A stretch of DNA of 64,000 nucleotides from Notamacropus eugenii (lineage: Eukaryota; Chordata; Mammalia; Diprotodontia; Macropodidae). Below the pieces are notes generated by a model that was given only the letters and a program-made list of their open reading frames with translations, was not told the DNA's origin and ran no database searches. The stretch's first letter is position 1; every line of letters starts with the position of its first letter. The stretch covers positions 52,646,271 through 52,710,270 of the forward strand of contig NC_092875.1 in the NCBI RefSeq assembly GCF_028372415.1, given 5' to 3'. Shown here piece after piece: positions 1-12,360 of this stretch. Both the position numbers and the translations under genes were made by a program.

Positions 1-330
1 AGCAAACCTGGACCAGCCCTTGTTCCCAGAAGCAGATGTGTGAAAGACTTTTATAAAAGAGGGTGTGAAACAGGGATTAAAGGTGCAACCTGAGGGCAAC
101 AGAACTTTTGGGGAACTGGGTGTGACTCAAGAAAGACAAAGATGAGTGACACAAGTGTATATATGTATGTTTGACATGAATATGTATTTGTGATATGGGT
201 GCCGGGCATTTGGGGTATATGTGTGTGTGTGAGTCTGTATAAAATGGGGGTATCATAAGGGTGTAATAGAGGGGAGGTGGGGTCACTTGGAAAGTACAAG
301 AGGAGGATAGAGAGAAAGGGACAAAGTAAG
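1..330. other. Unassigned intergenic sequence
   Basis: Purine-rich single-copy-looking DNA. I see no exon, recognisable repeat or conserved coding frame. The minus-strand open frame here is low-complexity and shared with nothing I recognise. Confidence 0.4.
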
Positions 331-356
331 GTGTGTGTGTGTGTGTGTGTGTGTGT
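331..356. repeat. (GT)n microsatellite
   Basis: Uninterrupted GT dinucleotide run of about 13 units. Confidence 0.95.
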
Positions 357-559
357 CTGTACTGGAAACCTCCCTTGAGGTGTGGAAGAAGCATGTGATA
401 GACAAATCAATCAGCAAGCATTTTTTTTTTTTAAGCCCAACCACGTGTCAGTAGCTGGGCAAAGTACTCAAGCTGCAAAATCAAAAGTGAAATACTCCCT
501 TCTCCCTAGAACTTTCATTGTGCTGGTGGAGATATTACACATATACGTATATGCCGAAA

Positions 560-1260
560 AGATACAAGATAATGGAGGAAGGAGCTGCACTGGCACTGTG
601 GGGGGTACGGGAGGAGGGGAAAATATCTCAGGCAGGAAATACTGTTTGCTAAGATCCTTAAAGAAAACCAAGGATGCATGCTTTTTGAGGAACCGAGCAG
701 GAAGTGTGCTCTGGCACGAGGGACAGAGAGTGCCCCCGGCAGGACAGGCCTATAGGAGCCCCCTGGGTGGGCAGGTGGGCGGGCTGGACCCTGGGCAAAG
801 GGGCTGGGCGCAATGAGCACCAGTCCAGTGGATGAGAGTTTGGGAAACTCTTTAGAAGCGGGGCTGGTGATCTGGCAGGACAAAGGATAAGGGAGGGGAA
901 GAAGCGCTTACCTGCTGCTGAAGGGCAGAAAGATGGAGAACAGCTGGGACCGACTCTCCCCTTCTCTGGAGCCGCCTTGGCTCAAGTGGCAAGGTTTGGT
1001 TCTGTGGCCCTTCTCGGGTGGAAGGTAAAGGAGTGGGAGGCTACCCTTAGGGAAGGGTCTGTCGGGGAACGGCAGGAGCCCTGGAGGGTGGAGGGTAGAG
1101 ACGAGCTCGGAGTGAGATGGAGCTCGAGCCTGGGGAGTGGAGCAGGCGGGACAAAGGGAGCTTGGTGATGGGAAGACCGAAAGGATGTGGGGCGGGCTCT
1201 TGGGAGGGAGGGGTTCGGTTTGACTCCCTGGCCAGAGACCAGAGGCTAGGGGAAGCCAGA
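560..1260. promoter_or_regulatory. GC-rich, CpG-enriched block; candidate promoter or first-exon region
   Basis: This block is clearly richer in G+C than the surrounding AT-rich DNA. It holds a little over twenty CpGs by eye, while most of the window is strongly CpG-depleted outside young HAL1 5' ends. There is a possible splice donor on the + strand at about 1024 (GGAAG then GTAAAG). There is another on the minus strand at about 912 (CAGCAG then GTAAGC when read in reverse). It could be a distant 5' exon or promoter of the + strand ceramide synthase gene, or the 5' end of a divergent neighbour on the minus strand. No coding similarity was recognised, so the assignment rests on base composition and splice-like signals only. 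Confidence 0.35.
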
Positions 1261-1599
1261 GGTGTCCCTAGGGTGGACAGATTCAGAGGAGGCACCAGAA
1301 AGTTCTGAACCTTCTCCCTCTCTGACCTGGCCCCAGGCACTCCTCCAGTCCCATACTGGCAGGGAGGATAGACCGATCTTTCCGATCACCTCCTCTGGGC
1401 TTCCAGGGACTTGGCCAATCTCCAGCCAGGCACCCACCTCACTACCCTGCCTCAGACTGGGGCACTCAGCCCCACTCAAGAAATAGGGTTACCTTCTTCC
1501 TTCAGACACCGCTGGTGCTCCCAGGCTTATGACAGCACCCCCTCCAGACACTGAATACAGGGACACATGGTCCCTTCCTACCTATCCAGTAGTGGAACA

Positions 1600-2135
1600 C
1601 TTTACACTTCCTACAACCCACAGACCTTTCCTCTCCATATACTCTATGATCCAGCTACACTGGCCTCCTTGCTGCTCCTAGCACAAGACAAGCTATCTAC
1701 TGACTCCAAGCCTTTTCTCTGCTTGGAGAGCCTTCCTCCTCTTACTTCAAGTGTTTCTACAGAAGTCAGCTCACATTTCCCACCTGCAGGAGGCCTTTCC
1801 CTGTCCCATCCCTCTTTTTCTCTTCCTCCTTTACCTCCATCCCTTCCCTCTGAGTTACCTTCCATTTACACCTGTGTTCGTCCTTCCTTGCTGAAGAAGA
1901 CCATGCCATCAGAGAAATGATGACATGACTTGTACTTGGTTTTGAGTGAGGAAAGAGGAGTCACCTCCCATTTACACTATAAATATACATTATGAATATA
2001 TTGATACACTATAAATTTCTTGTCTATCCATCATAGAATGGGAGTTCCTTGAGCTCGGAGCTTTGTTTTATCTTTGTAGATCCAAAACTTAGAACAGTAT
2101 CTGGTATATAGTAAGTGTTTAATAAATGTTAACTC
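1600..2135 (+). mobile_element. L3/CR1-type LINE 3' end remnant with an embedded SINE scrap
   Basis: From about 1640 the text follows the usual end of mammalian L3/CR1 elements: a 'cagctacactggcctcc' stretch, then a pyrimidine-rich region. The final part (about 2035-2135) is the common tail 'gagttccttgag', then 'agtaagtgtttaataaatg'. At about 1899-1965 there is a short piece similar to the SINE-like repeat at 63718-63920, which suggests an insertion. The remnant is old and diverged. The boundaries are approximate. Confidence 0.6.
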
Positions 2136-2139
2136 ACTC

Positions 2140-2790
2140 CCACTGGTCCACAGTTCCCTCAAGACAAACAGATTCATGGCTTCCAAGGAGCACTCCCATC
2201 CACTAACAGCTCCTCATAGATTTAGCTGTTCCCCACCACAAGATACTAGCTCCCTCTCAGACCCAGCTGCCCCACCACCAAGTATCACCCTAGGTTCCCC
2301 TCCTCCCTCAATTTTCTCCCCTTTTTTTAGCTTCAGGAAGCTTGGAACTAAGCCTGTGCCCTATAGGAACCTTGCCAAGCTATGAATTTGATCCCCATAC
2401 CTCCCCCAGAGACTACGGTGGTGCAGGGAAGGGGAAGGAGGGAGAAAAGGATTATGCTTCTCAGACTTGGGAGGAACAAGTTTGTGATTATATCTTGAAG
2501 GAGTATTTCTGTATAAAAACTAATCTGTCAGTGGATCACTCTATGTAATTGGGAGGAAATCATTGACGGAAGCTGGAGCCAATTGCAGAGAGCCTGGAGA
2601 TCCTGCAAATCCCCTGTAACAGTACCCCTGTAGGAGTATCACTGTAAGGGTACCTGGAGGAGGAGTGAAAAAATAACTCACTTAGGCTTCAGGTAGTAGG
2701 GGCCAGGGTGGTCTCTGTTACACATATAATATACACATATGTTTGTGGAGTTGGAGATGTTAGAGCTAGGAGGATGGAAAAGGGAGGGAG
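2140..2790. other. Unassigned sequence
   Basis: No exon with proper splice sites and no recognisable element. The short open frames here are proline- or serine-rich and look like chance frames. Confidence 0.4.
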
Positions 2791-2793
2791 AAA

Positions 2794-2899
2794 GTCAGAG
2801 CTGGGAAGGCTTTTAGAATACAGAATGACAGAGCTGGGAGGGCCGTTAGAACACAGGATGTCAGGGCTGGGAGGGCCGTTAGAACACAGGATGTCAGAG
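2794..2899. repeat. 33-bp minisatellite, about 3.2 copies
   Basis: Units begin at 2794, 2827 and 2860, and a partial unit begins at 2893. The core is 'gagctgggagggccgttaga'. The second and third copies are nearly identical, while the first is more diverged. It appears to be an internal expansion inside a MIR-like repeat that continues to about 3020 ('aaggtcacaca'). Confidence 0.85.
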
Positions 2900-3019
2900 C
2901 CAAGACCTCATAGTCAGTATAAATGCACATGATTTCATCTTCCCCATCCTATTTCTTATTCAACAGAGAAGAAAACCAAGACCCTGAGAAGAGTAAGACC
3001 TACGGCTAAGGTCACACAA

Positions 3020-4010
3020 CAAACCCCTGTACCCTCAACCTTTTTTTCCCTTACTTCTAGCCCATGGCTTTTTTCAATGATGATACACTGAAAAATAGTA
3101 CATAAGTTTCCTCTCTGATATGACAGGTTAATAGTTGGGTATGGGATTTTAAAATAATATATAATTAATTAAAGAAGGCACTGTTTAGTTTACAGAAAGT
3201 GTTTTCTCCTTCCTCAGATTTCCCTGGAGTCCTTTTTCTTTTATTCCATGTCCCCATCCTCCCTATTTATTAATGGACAAGTTGTATCCACTTCTACTCC
3301 TGACAGAAAGTAAGCCCTTGAGGACAGGGAAGGTGTCACTTTTTTTTATTCTCTAAGCCTGACACAACCCTTAGTACAAAATGGGAGCTTAATAAGTGTT
3401 GACTGAATTTGTTTTTTTTTTTTCTTTTGTCCCTCTAATGGAAGGAATATCCTGCCCCTGCTCCCCCATGCAAATTAGGATAGTTTATTTTTTTCCTGAG
3501 AGTTTGTAAGGCTGTCTGTGGGACTTGATTGACTCAGAGTGACAAGGGTCAAGCTGTGCTTCATTTAACATAACTTCCTGATTATATTCAATTAAAATAG
3601 CTTCTGGCCCTATTTCCATGACTTCCTGATGGCCCAAGATCATGAAAAGATCCATCCAGGTGGAAATATCTCAAGGCTGTGCCAGTCACCATGACCAAAT
3701 CTATTTCCTTATGGAAGTAAAGGGGAACCATGTTTCCCCAAGCCAGTTGCTGGAGTGTGTTTGGTAAACATCCTTTCTATGGCATGGCTAAGTAAACCTC
3801 CTTTAGTTTATTGTGGGAAAGACCTATAAGTGTCTCATTTCATTCCAATATCAAACCTAAATTAATAGGGTATTGGCTTAAGCCATGCCTGCCCATAACA
3901 GTTCCCATCACACTGTCCCTTGTGTTAAACTTCTGTGTATATTCATTGCAAGGTTATCCACAGAGCACAGAGACAGTACCCTTTTAAAAAAAACAAAAAA
4001 CCTCAGACCT
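3020..4010. other. Unassigned sequence with a LINE/SINE tail
   Basis: Part of this stretch (about 3300-3405) resembles a worn L3/MIR tail: 'agtaagcccttgagg' followed by 'cttaataagtgttgactg'. I see nothing recognisable in the rest (3410-4010). Confidence 0.35.
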
Positions 4011-4014
4011 AAGA

Positions 4015-4200
4015 TAAGAACTAGAAGGGACTTCTAAATCATATAATCTATTTTTTTCATTCTATAGATGAAAAAATTGAGGCCCAGCCAGTGAGATTAA
4101 GTGACTTGCCCAAGATTACACAATGGTAGCATTGGGGTAATTGAACCTAGTTCCTCTGAACCCAATATCCAGTTCGGTTTCCATTGGATTGAATCATGTT
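4015..4200 (+). repeat. MIR/CORE-SINE
   Basis: Diagnostic core order is present: 'tagatgaaaaaattgaggc', then 'aagtgacttgcccaagatta', then 'attgaacctagttcctctg'. Old and diverged. Confidence 0.8.
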
Positions 4201-4517
4201 CCCAACCTTTCATGAGGACACAGGATTATCTGTAATCAGTCAACTGAAAGAATTTATGTCCTCTATTTCTAAGCTTGCTTGCATCCTTATCTCTTCCTTT
4301 CTTAGGCTTATCCCCCTTGGAATATTTTTCTGGATATTGTTTGTCTCCTGAGGGAGTTCTGCAATCATCTCTGGAAGTGAAGAACTCAAGCGCAGTAAGT
4401 CCTATCTGGGAAGGCTGCTCAGGAAGTAAGGTCAACTATCTTGACTTGATTACTCTGATTTTTTCTCTGCATCTTTCTAAAAGGTACTATAGACAATGAA
4501 GTGATATCAATACTAAA

Positions 4518-4612
4518 CATATATATGTATACATATATGTATGTGTGTATATATGTGTATATATACATATACATACATACACATATGTGCGTGTGTATGT
4601 GTGTATGTATGT
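4518..4612. repeat. (TATG/TACA)n microsatellite
   Basis: Alternating ATGT/ACAT units with interruptions. It lies at the truncated 3' side of the adjacent minus-strand HAL1. Confidence 0.9.
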
Positions 4613-4619
4613 ACCAAAT

Positions 4620-6150
4620 GATATAATTACAAAAAAATTGAATTGTTTCTTTCTGGCTTCTTGCAATATTTTTTCCTTTATCTGGGAGTTTTGGAATTTG
4701 GCTATAGCATTTCTGGGAGTTTTCATTTTGAAATTTCTTTCAAGAGGTGATCAGTGGATTCTTTGAATTTTTCTTTTTCCCTCTAGTTTTAGAATATCAG
4801 GGAAGTTTTCCTTTTTAATTTCTTGAGAGATTACATGTAGGTTCTTTTTTTTGATCATGGCTTTCAGGTAGTCTAATAATTTTCAAGTTATCTCTCCCAG
4901 TTCTGCTTTTCAGGTCAGTTGTTTTTCCAATGAGATAGTTCACACTTTATTTTTTCTTTCTTTATTTTGGTTTTATTGTTTCTTGAAGCTTCAGAGTCAT
5001 TTAGCTTCTTCTTGCTCAATTCTAACTATTAAGTAATTATTTTCTTCAGTGAGCTTTTGTACTTCTTTTTCCATGTGGTCAATTCTAATTTTCAAGGCAT
5101 TCTTCTCCTCACTGGATTTTTTACATCTCTTTTTCTATTTGGATAATTCTATTTTTCAAGGCATTCTTTTCCTCATCTGAATTTTGTTTTTCTTTTACCT
5201 TTTAACCTATTCCATTTTGAAGTTTTATTTTCTTCAGTTTTTTTGTGCCTCCTTTACCAAGCTGTTGACTCTTTTTTTCATTATTTTCTTTCATCATTCT
5301 CATTTCCCTTCCCAATTTTCTCTCTACGTCAATTACTTGATTTTCAAAATTCTTTTTGAGCTCTTCCATGGCCTGTGATTAATTTGTATTTTTCTGTGAG
5401 TCTTTGGATGTAGCAGTTTTGATTTTATTGTCTTCTGAGTATGTGTTTTGATCTTCCTTATCACCATAATAACTTTGTATAATCAGAAATTTTTTCTGTT
5501 GTTTGCTCATTTTTCCAGCCTATTTCTTGACTTTTAACTCTGTGCTAAAGTGGGACTCTGCTTCTGGAATGGAGGAAGCTTTAGTGTTTTTATGCAGCTG
5601 GTTTCAGAGATAATTCTAGAGATGTGTAAGTTTTCAGTTCTTCCACGGTGGTATGATCTAAGTCATGTGCCCTGGAACTGTGACCACCTTCCTTGCTTCC
5701 CTATGGCTGCAAGTTCTGATGTGCTGGTACTCTTACTCTCCCTCATACTGCCACCCATGACTATGATCCAGATCCAAGTATGGGCAAAGTAACTGAGTCC
5801 TACCCCCAAGTGCCAGCAAAGGGATCCATGCAATCTTCTTCTGAGATCTCCAGAAGCAACTGCTGTCATCGCTCATTCTGTCAATCCCAAGGCCTGCTCC
5901 TGGTCTGTAATGGCACAGCCTGCACTAGACCATGCTCCACTCTCACCCTGGTGTGACAGATCCTTCCTGCTGATCTTCTAAATTGTCTTGAGTTGGAAAA
6001 TTGTTTCACCCTGTCCTTTTTTGGATTATGCTACTCAAGAATTTTTTTGCGGCATTATTTAAAGTTATTTGGAGGGGAATTTGGAGCTCAGGTGAGTCCC
6101 TGCCCCTTCCCCATCTCCTTTACTCCACTTCCCTCAGAGCTAAAATAGAC
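4620..6150 (-). mobile_element. Degenerate HAL1 (half-L1), 3'-truncated
   Basis: Read on the minus strand this follows the HAL1 at 16076-19034. A 5' UTR (about 5380-6150) leads into ORF1, which starts near 5370 in the same 'gagctcttccatggcctg' context. The coiled-coil and RRM parts follow, with many stops and indels. The 3' UTR is missing and the homology ends at the microsatellite near 4612. Confidence 0.75.
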
Positions 6151-7590
6151 TGGAAATCTGGAAAGAAAATGATGAGCTTACACTCTCCATCTCAGACTCA
6201 TTAGCTAAGTGGAAAATCTCCAGCCCAACATGATTCCTCATCTATGATAGCTGGCAGTCTGAGAACATTATATCTTTTCTTCTCAAAGCTATACTGGTTT
6301 TCTGTAACAGCAAGCACCCTAGCATTCCAAGGATGACCTGCTAACACAGGTTCTTGGATATGCTTTTCTTAAAGGAAAGCAACTTTAAAGGGGTCAACAA
6401 TCACTTCAGTTACATATATAATTCACTTAGTTCAGGGGAAAAGTCAGCACCCTGAACTTCAGAGAAAATACAAGCAGAAACTACAAGCAGAGAAAATAAA
6501 GACCAACAAACAGGGCTTTTAACTGTCTGATCAAAAGCAATGCACACATCACAGATGAACAGACAGATCCAACTGTCTGACCATTACATACATACATAGT
6601 TACCAGAGAGAGAAGCACCAGTATCTGAGTTTTCAAAGTTTTCATAGCTCCTTAACGGCTATGCAGAATCTCATCTGGCCAAATCACATGAACATTCTTC
6701 CAATGAGTGAGCCCTGAAGCAAAATTCTAATCTCAGAATATATAGAGAGCCATAAGACATCACAACCCACATATTCAGTGCCCAATTACCAAAAGGTGTG
6801 AAAGCCTTCAAGCAAACAAGCCTCTCCTAATCAAGCCTTCCCTTATTGGACTCCACATGAGTCCTATTAATGGGCAGAGAAGATCTTCAACTCCCATTAA
6901 CATTACACTTTCCCTGTGCTTCCAAGTGATAATCTGAGATTTCCTTGTTGGTGCCCAAGACTAAAATTTTCTCTAGCTATTCTGCCTTCTAGTTGCCTCA
7001 CTATCGCAGTGCCTCAACTTCTGTTGGAATTATTCTTGCCTCTTATACACCTCCCTGAGTCTATGACAGTGACAGAAATAGTGGCAGGAGCTAAAATAGC
7101 CACAGCTCTTGTTACCAAAGAGTCAGAGAGGCAATGACACTTCTATTTGACTTGGTTAGAAGTTGACGCACCATGGTGTCATGTGTCTCTTTTAGGGGTC
7201 TGAATCCCAAAAGAACAGAAGAACATAGGGAGTAAAAGGCATAACTACAATTTACTGTTCCCTTGGCATATCTGGTGACTTTTGTTCTGCTGTAAAGAAG
7301 AGTGCAGTAGGGAGGTGGATAGAAAGGATTTATCAGGATCTTCAACAACTTTTGTGCTAGTCTTTTTCTTGATGACATCATCCCTGGGAGAAGTTGAGAT
7401 GAGACAGATCTCCGAGACTATAAGCAACTGTGGAATCTTCTTCTGCTAGTTTGGGAGTATGAAAGGATCAAAATTAATGTGAATTCGGATTTCTATTGCA
7501 TTGCCTTTACAATATAATTGATTTTATGCTGTATTGATTTTTATAATTGAGTTAGTATCTGCCTGAACTCATCTTGCTTAGGAATACAGT
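6150..7590. other. Unassigned sequence
   Basis: I recognise no exon and no named repeat in this 1.4-kb stretch. It could hold old LTR-element sequence, but no retroviral protein motif is visible. Confidence 0.3.
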
Positions 7591-7599
7591 TTTCCCTCT

Positions 7600-8395
7600 G
7601 AGTAGTTTAAAAGTATAATTAAAGGAAAGTTGTTATCATTCATACTGTTATCCCTGGGACATCTGCTTATTATTTATAAGTCCCAATCAGCTTAACCTGG
7701 TGCTATACCCCCAAAGATATGTTATCTATCCTTATTTATCCTTGTGCAATTAGGGGAGACTTGATCTCCTCCAAGGGTACAGCAAGTCAGGTAGTACTGA
7801 TCTCCTAACAAAGCTTACAAGACATGGATGAGTCTCATAAAACAACTAATATTCTTTAATTTTCAGAGGGGTGTGATTATTTTTACCTGAATAACAACCT
7901 ACTTTTCTTAGGATGGCCAATTGTAATGTTCCATAAATAACTAGACCCCTTCTTTCCTGTGAGTCAATAAAGAGGGTAACCCTTCTCTCTTTGAGGTCCC
8001 TGACTTTACTGAGGCTACCAGTCTGATTCACCTTGTTAAGTTATGTACATCACTGTTAAACTTATCTTACTCAGAGTATGTAACTCAGTCTACCTTTAGT
8101 AAATTTACTTGTGACACAGAAGCTGAATGCTCTTTAAATTTACAAGCATAAGATGGGGAGAAGCCCCTTTTAATCTTCCTCACATTCTCTTTTTGCCCAT
8201 GGTCTGCTATTGGAGTGAATATACTTTCCCTGTCCCTTTCCTGCAAGTCACAGGCATGTGTGCTCCTGTTCCCCCTGCCCAAACCAGAAGATCTAGGAGG
8301 GAAATGAAAAGACATCTAAGAAATGGGGTTGGAGAGCAGTATTTCCACGTAAAAATGATCTATCTAATCTCTTTTTCACTTCATTCCAAGTACAA
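7600..8395 (+). repeat. Possible solitary LTR-like sequence
   Basis: At about 7963 a polyadenylation signal (AATAAA) lies in 'gagtcaataaagagggtaac'. It is followed by a pyrimidine-rich stretch, the arrangement seen in the R-U5 part of many endogenous retrovirus LTRs. No matching second LTR, primer-binding site or gag/pol motif was found, so this may be coincidence. Confidence 0.2.
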
Positions 8396-8399
8396 TAAA

Positions 8400-9385
8400 C
8401 TGAAGGATCAGCCTATTAAGGAGGACTCTAGCAAGAATCTTTCCAGTATGACTAAAAGAGAGACCCCCCCTGTGATTTCTGCAGGACAATCTATTCCTTT
8501 TTCCCTTATAGAGATGGACAATGGAGACATCCTTGAACTCCTGGGGGATAACCTCCTCTTGCCATATAACCTGGAATATTTCAGTCAACTTTTATGTGAA
8601 CAATGGTCCCCCTACCTTGTAAATCTCAGCTGGAATAGAATCAGCACCAGGTGCTTTACCACATGAAAGGAGCCTAATGGACTCAAACCTCTTTTTCAGT
8701 TGGAAATTTAGCTGAGGAGGTACTGACTTCAATCTGAGGTAAATGGTCAGTGGTCTCGGTATTGATTGATGATGGTCTGCTGAGAACTCTATGGAAGTGT
8801 TCAGTCCATCTCTCTAGGATTATGTCCTTATCACTAATCAATGTGGCTCCATCATCACTGAGTAATTGTGATGCACCATAGGTTTTTGGGTCCATAATAG
8901 CTGTCAGGGAATCACAAAATCTCTTTGGATTGTTACTATCAGCATAAAACTGAATTTCATCTGCCTTCTTACTGAGCCAGAAATCTTGCATCTCTCTAAG
9001 CTTTGTTTGTACTTTCCTTTTCATGCTATGGGTGTACAGTGTGTTCAGAGAGGACCAGTGCCTTTGGAGTGATGGCTGCTGAGCCCTTTTTGGGGCTCTT
9101 TCCACCTTTGGTGTCCACCTGTTCCACCTAACTCTCATGTGTGGCTCCAAAAAGCTACAACATGCACAGCGGCCACACCCTGGTAAACCGTTTTGGCAGA
9201 CGGGCTAAACCAAGGGTAACTAAGGGGTCTCAAACCCATGGGTGAGTTAGGGGGATGTCTACCCTAAGCATACAAAGACTTCCCCTGGTGAAGTGGGTTT
9301 ATTTTATTTATTTATTTCAATGACCAGGAGGACACCTGATGCAGGCAATGTGGAGCGCTTAGAGCTTCATTAGATACTAAAGACA
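8400..9385 (-). pseudogene. RTE-clade LINE fragment: linker and start of reverse transcriptase, frameshifted
   Basis: On the minus strand, 9150 to about 8683 encodes a linker-type segment running from 'EPHMRVRWNR' through 'MQDFWLSKKADEIQFYADSN' to 'TEHFHRVLSRPSSINTE'. It continues in another frame with 'GKAPGADSIPAEIYK' (about 8620-8665), then 'IPQEFKDVSIVHLYKGK' and 'GKILARVLLNRL' (8376-8588). These are the RT motif 0-2 region of RTE elements. Stops and frame changes make it dead. An upstream element-like stretch continues to about 9385 and includes an (ATTT)n patch near 9300. The region 9036-9187 is repeated in the RTE copy at 28182-28335. Confidence 0.8.
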
Positions 9386-10560
9386 CATAATTTAGATACA
9401 AAGGGTAACATATTAGACCTATCAGAACTATGGATAAGTAAAGAGTTCAGGATGAAACAAGAAACCAAGAGGGTCCCAGAAAGTACAATGGACAATTTTT
9501 ATTGTATCAAACTAAAAAGTTTGTGCACAAACAAAATCAATACAGTTTAGATTAAAAAAGAAGCAGAGATTATGGGGTTGGGTTACAGGAAATTCTTGAT
9601 GCAGATTTTTCCGAGAAATGTCTCATTTCTAAGATACATAAAGAACTGACTCAAATTTTTGACTGTCATTCCCAAATTGATCAATGATCAAAAGATATCA
9701 GCAAGCGTCTTTCAGAGGAAGAAATTAGGCTATCAACAGCGCTAAAATGCTTTAAATCATTATTAATTAGAGAAATTAGAAGCACTCTGAGTACCACCTC
9801 ACACTCATCAAATTGGCAAAAATAAAAAAAAAAGAAAATTGACAAGTGCTGGAGAGGTTGTGGGAAAATAAATTGGTGGAACTGTCTAGCCATTCTGGAA
9901 AGCAACATGGAACCAAGACCCTAAAACTATTAAATTGTTCATACATTTTGACTCTGGGACATTGTTCCTATGTTTATACTCCAAAGAGATCAAAGAGGAA
10001 AAGGACTTATATGTACTATATTTACAACAGCTTTATTGAATTTGCAAAGAACAGGAAACTGAGGGGAAGCCCATCAATTTGGGAATGGCTGAACAAATTT
10101 ATGGTATATGAATGTGACAGAATGCAATTATGTTTTAAGAAATTATGAAATGGATTGTTTCAGAAAAACCTGAGAGGACTTTTATGAAACAATCCAGAAT
10201 GAAGTGAGTAGAACCAGGAGAACAATATATACAGTACCAGCAACATCATAAAGACAAACAATTTAGATAGACTTTAGGAACTGAGAAACAAAATGATCAA
10301 CCATAACTTCTGAGAAAATGTAATGAAGCTTGCTTCTTACTTCCAGATGGAGAAGTGAAAAATCAGCCTGCATTTGTTTTCCTTTCTTTTTATTTATTTA
10401 TTTGTTTTGACATCGCCAATATAAGAATTTTATTTGACTGTACGTGTTTGTAACTGGTTTTGTTTCTCTTGCTTTCTCAATGGGGATAAGGGGAGAGGGA
10501 TAATTGAGAGAAAGAAAATGTGAACTTGAAAATAAAATAAAATTGAATTTAAAAAAGAAA
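9385..10560 (+). mobile_element. L1 3' end (ORF2 C-terminus and 3' UTR), degenerate
   Basis: The sequence follows the end of marsupial L1: ORF2 tail, then 'taccacctcacac' (about 9790), 'aattggtggaactgt', 'gggaatggctgaacaaattt', 'gtgagtagaaccaggagaac', and an A-rich end near 10540. It carries many stops and has no 5' part. Confidence 0.85.
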
Positions 10561-10675
10561 ATTGTTGAATTTCTATATTTTCTATAAGCATAGAAATCAT
10601 GACTCCAAACTTTTAGTTCAGTTTTAAGCATTAATAGCTTAGGACTCAAACACTAAGACTTTTGGGATCTTATGT

Positions 10676-11240
10676 GTGAATATCTACACATATATTTACA
10701 CTTCTATCTCTATAACCACATATGTATACATATATGCATATGTATACACATATGTGGTTATAGAGATCTATAGTCACTTGTATATGTACATAAGCACATT
10801 ATATATATACATTTATACATATACATACATAGATACATATGTATCCATGCATGTGTGTATAAGTGTGTGTGTGTGTGTGTGTGAGCAAGCAGTATGAAAT
10901 GGAGATTCACAGTTTCACGTACAATCTGCTATTGGTAATTATATATATATATACATATATATGTACATATATCTTTTTAGTGTTTGCATTGGGACATCCA
11001 TCTAGACGATGACGGTGAGTGTGAACATTAGGGTCGAAGCACCTCTGCTCACCACCCTACTCTACCACTACTACAGTGTGAGTCTTTAAATATGTGAACA
11101 TATGCATGCATATGTGCCTTATATGTGTTTATTTACACACTATATACACATTGCATACATGTATATCGGTGTATATATTATATATATATCCCTTTTATAT
11201 ATATATGTGTGTGTATATATGTATATGTATATATTCTCTG
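10676..11240. repeat. Compound (TATG/TACA)n and (TG)n microsatellite field with a large palindrome
   Basis: Alternating purine-pyrimidine units run from 10676 to about 10885. Further TA/TG runs lie at 10939-10970 and 11090-11240. Between them (10975-11085) is a short nonrepetitive insert that I do not recognise. An inverted repeat with 31-bp arms sits at 10706-10767. Confidence 0.85.
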
Positions 11241-12109
11241 ACCTCAAACACTGCCTCAGGTATCTCTTTTCCCCAGTCTGTCACTCAGAGCTGTTAAACT
11301 GCTCTTTGACCCTCCTATTCAATAACTATCAGTGACCGACTTCCTTCTCTCTGCTAACAAAATTACCTTTAAAAAAAAATAGAGTTTAAACATATATTCA
11401 AAAAGTGAAATATACAGAGAGGCAGTCACTTGGGGGGAGGGCATATCTTCCAGGACAGCAGAGACATAGCAGAGATAAGACTTAGCTGTTGTCTCAAATG
11501 AGATTTGCACATGGCATATGAGAGTTGAGCTGCAGAGAGGAATAGATACTACGGAGCCAGCTGAGCAAAAAGCAATGCTGTCTCTAGGATTGAGGTGAAT
11601 GTGGATTCTACAAAAAGAAAGGGTACCAGGCAGTCATGAGCTGCATGGCCACATGTGTTCACTTGCTTATCATATTATTAGTTTGTTCACACTCTTCTCA
11701 TGGATGCTATCTGTAATTAAGAAAGAGTAGGCCATAGGTTTATGGTGAAGAATGTTCTGTTTTACTTTCCTAAGCTAATTGTGTCTATTGTCTGATGGTT
11801 AATGTATCAAACACAATTGGCATAATAAAGTATAATGTTAGGAGTAGGGAGAGAAAGGATATTCTCCTTGAAACCTGAGTTAACTATAAACTTCCAGAGA
11901 CCCAACAATATCCCAATAGGAGTGATATACCAACATAAAAATGTCAAAATATCTACCCTCAAGAAGCTTCTATTCAGTGGGGTAAGAGGTATAACATGTC
12001 CATTAATAACCATAATTAAAAAATAAAATGATGGAGGCAAAGGACAGATTTAGCTGAAGTATTCCAGGAAATGGCAAACCACTCCAATATCTTTGCCAAG
12101 AAAACCTGT

Positions 12110-12360
12110 GTCAGACATGACGCAAATGACTGATGAGAAACAATAGCTATTTATTAAGTAGTAGATTCACAGGATCATATTATGCTTAAGGAAAATTATT
12201 TTGGCAGTTGTATGTTGGATGACTGAAATGGGGAAACACTTGAGGAGGCAAACCCCAAGGAGGTGAGAGGTGATGAAGGCCTGAACTAGAATGGTACTAA
12301 TGAGTATGCGGAAAGGATTAGATGGGAAAGATAGGAAGATAAAAACTGAGACTGACAATC
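12110..12360 (+). repeat. Truncated SINE end and old dispersed repeat
   Basis: A SINE tail ('aaatggcaaaccactccaat') at 12070-12150 is followed by 'ggtgagaggtgatgaaggcc', part of an old repeat family. Copy B has the same family at 44095-44560 and it also appears at 54110-54590. I cannot name the family with confidence. Confidence 0.6.

Noticed and set aside
382..816. 144-codon + strand open frame near the CpG-rich block
   Set aside because: No conserved domain, begins in a poly-T/A-rich region, and shows no splice or initiation context. Chance frame in GC-rich DNA.
7600..8395. Full endogenous retrovirus
   Set aside because: Only an LTR-like polyadenylation region was suspected. No primer-binding site, gag, pol or env motif was seen, so only a weak LTR-like call is kept.
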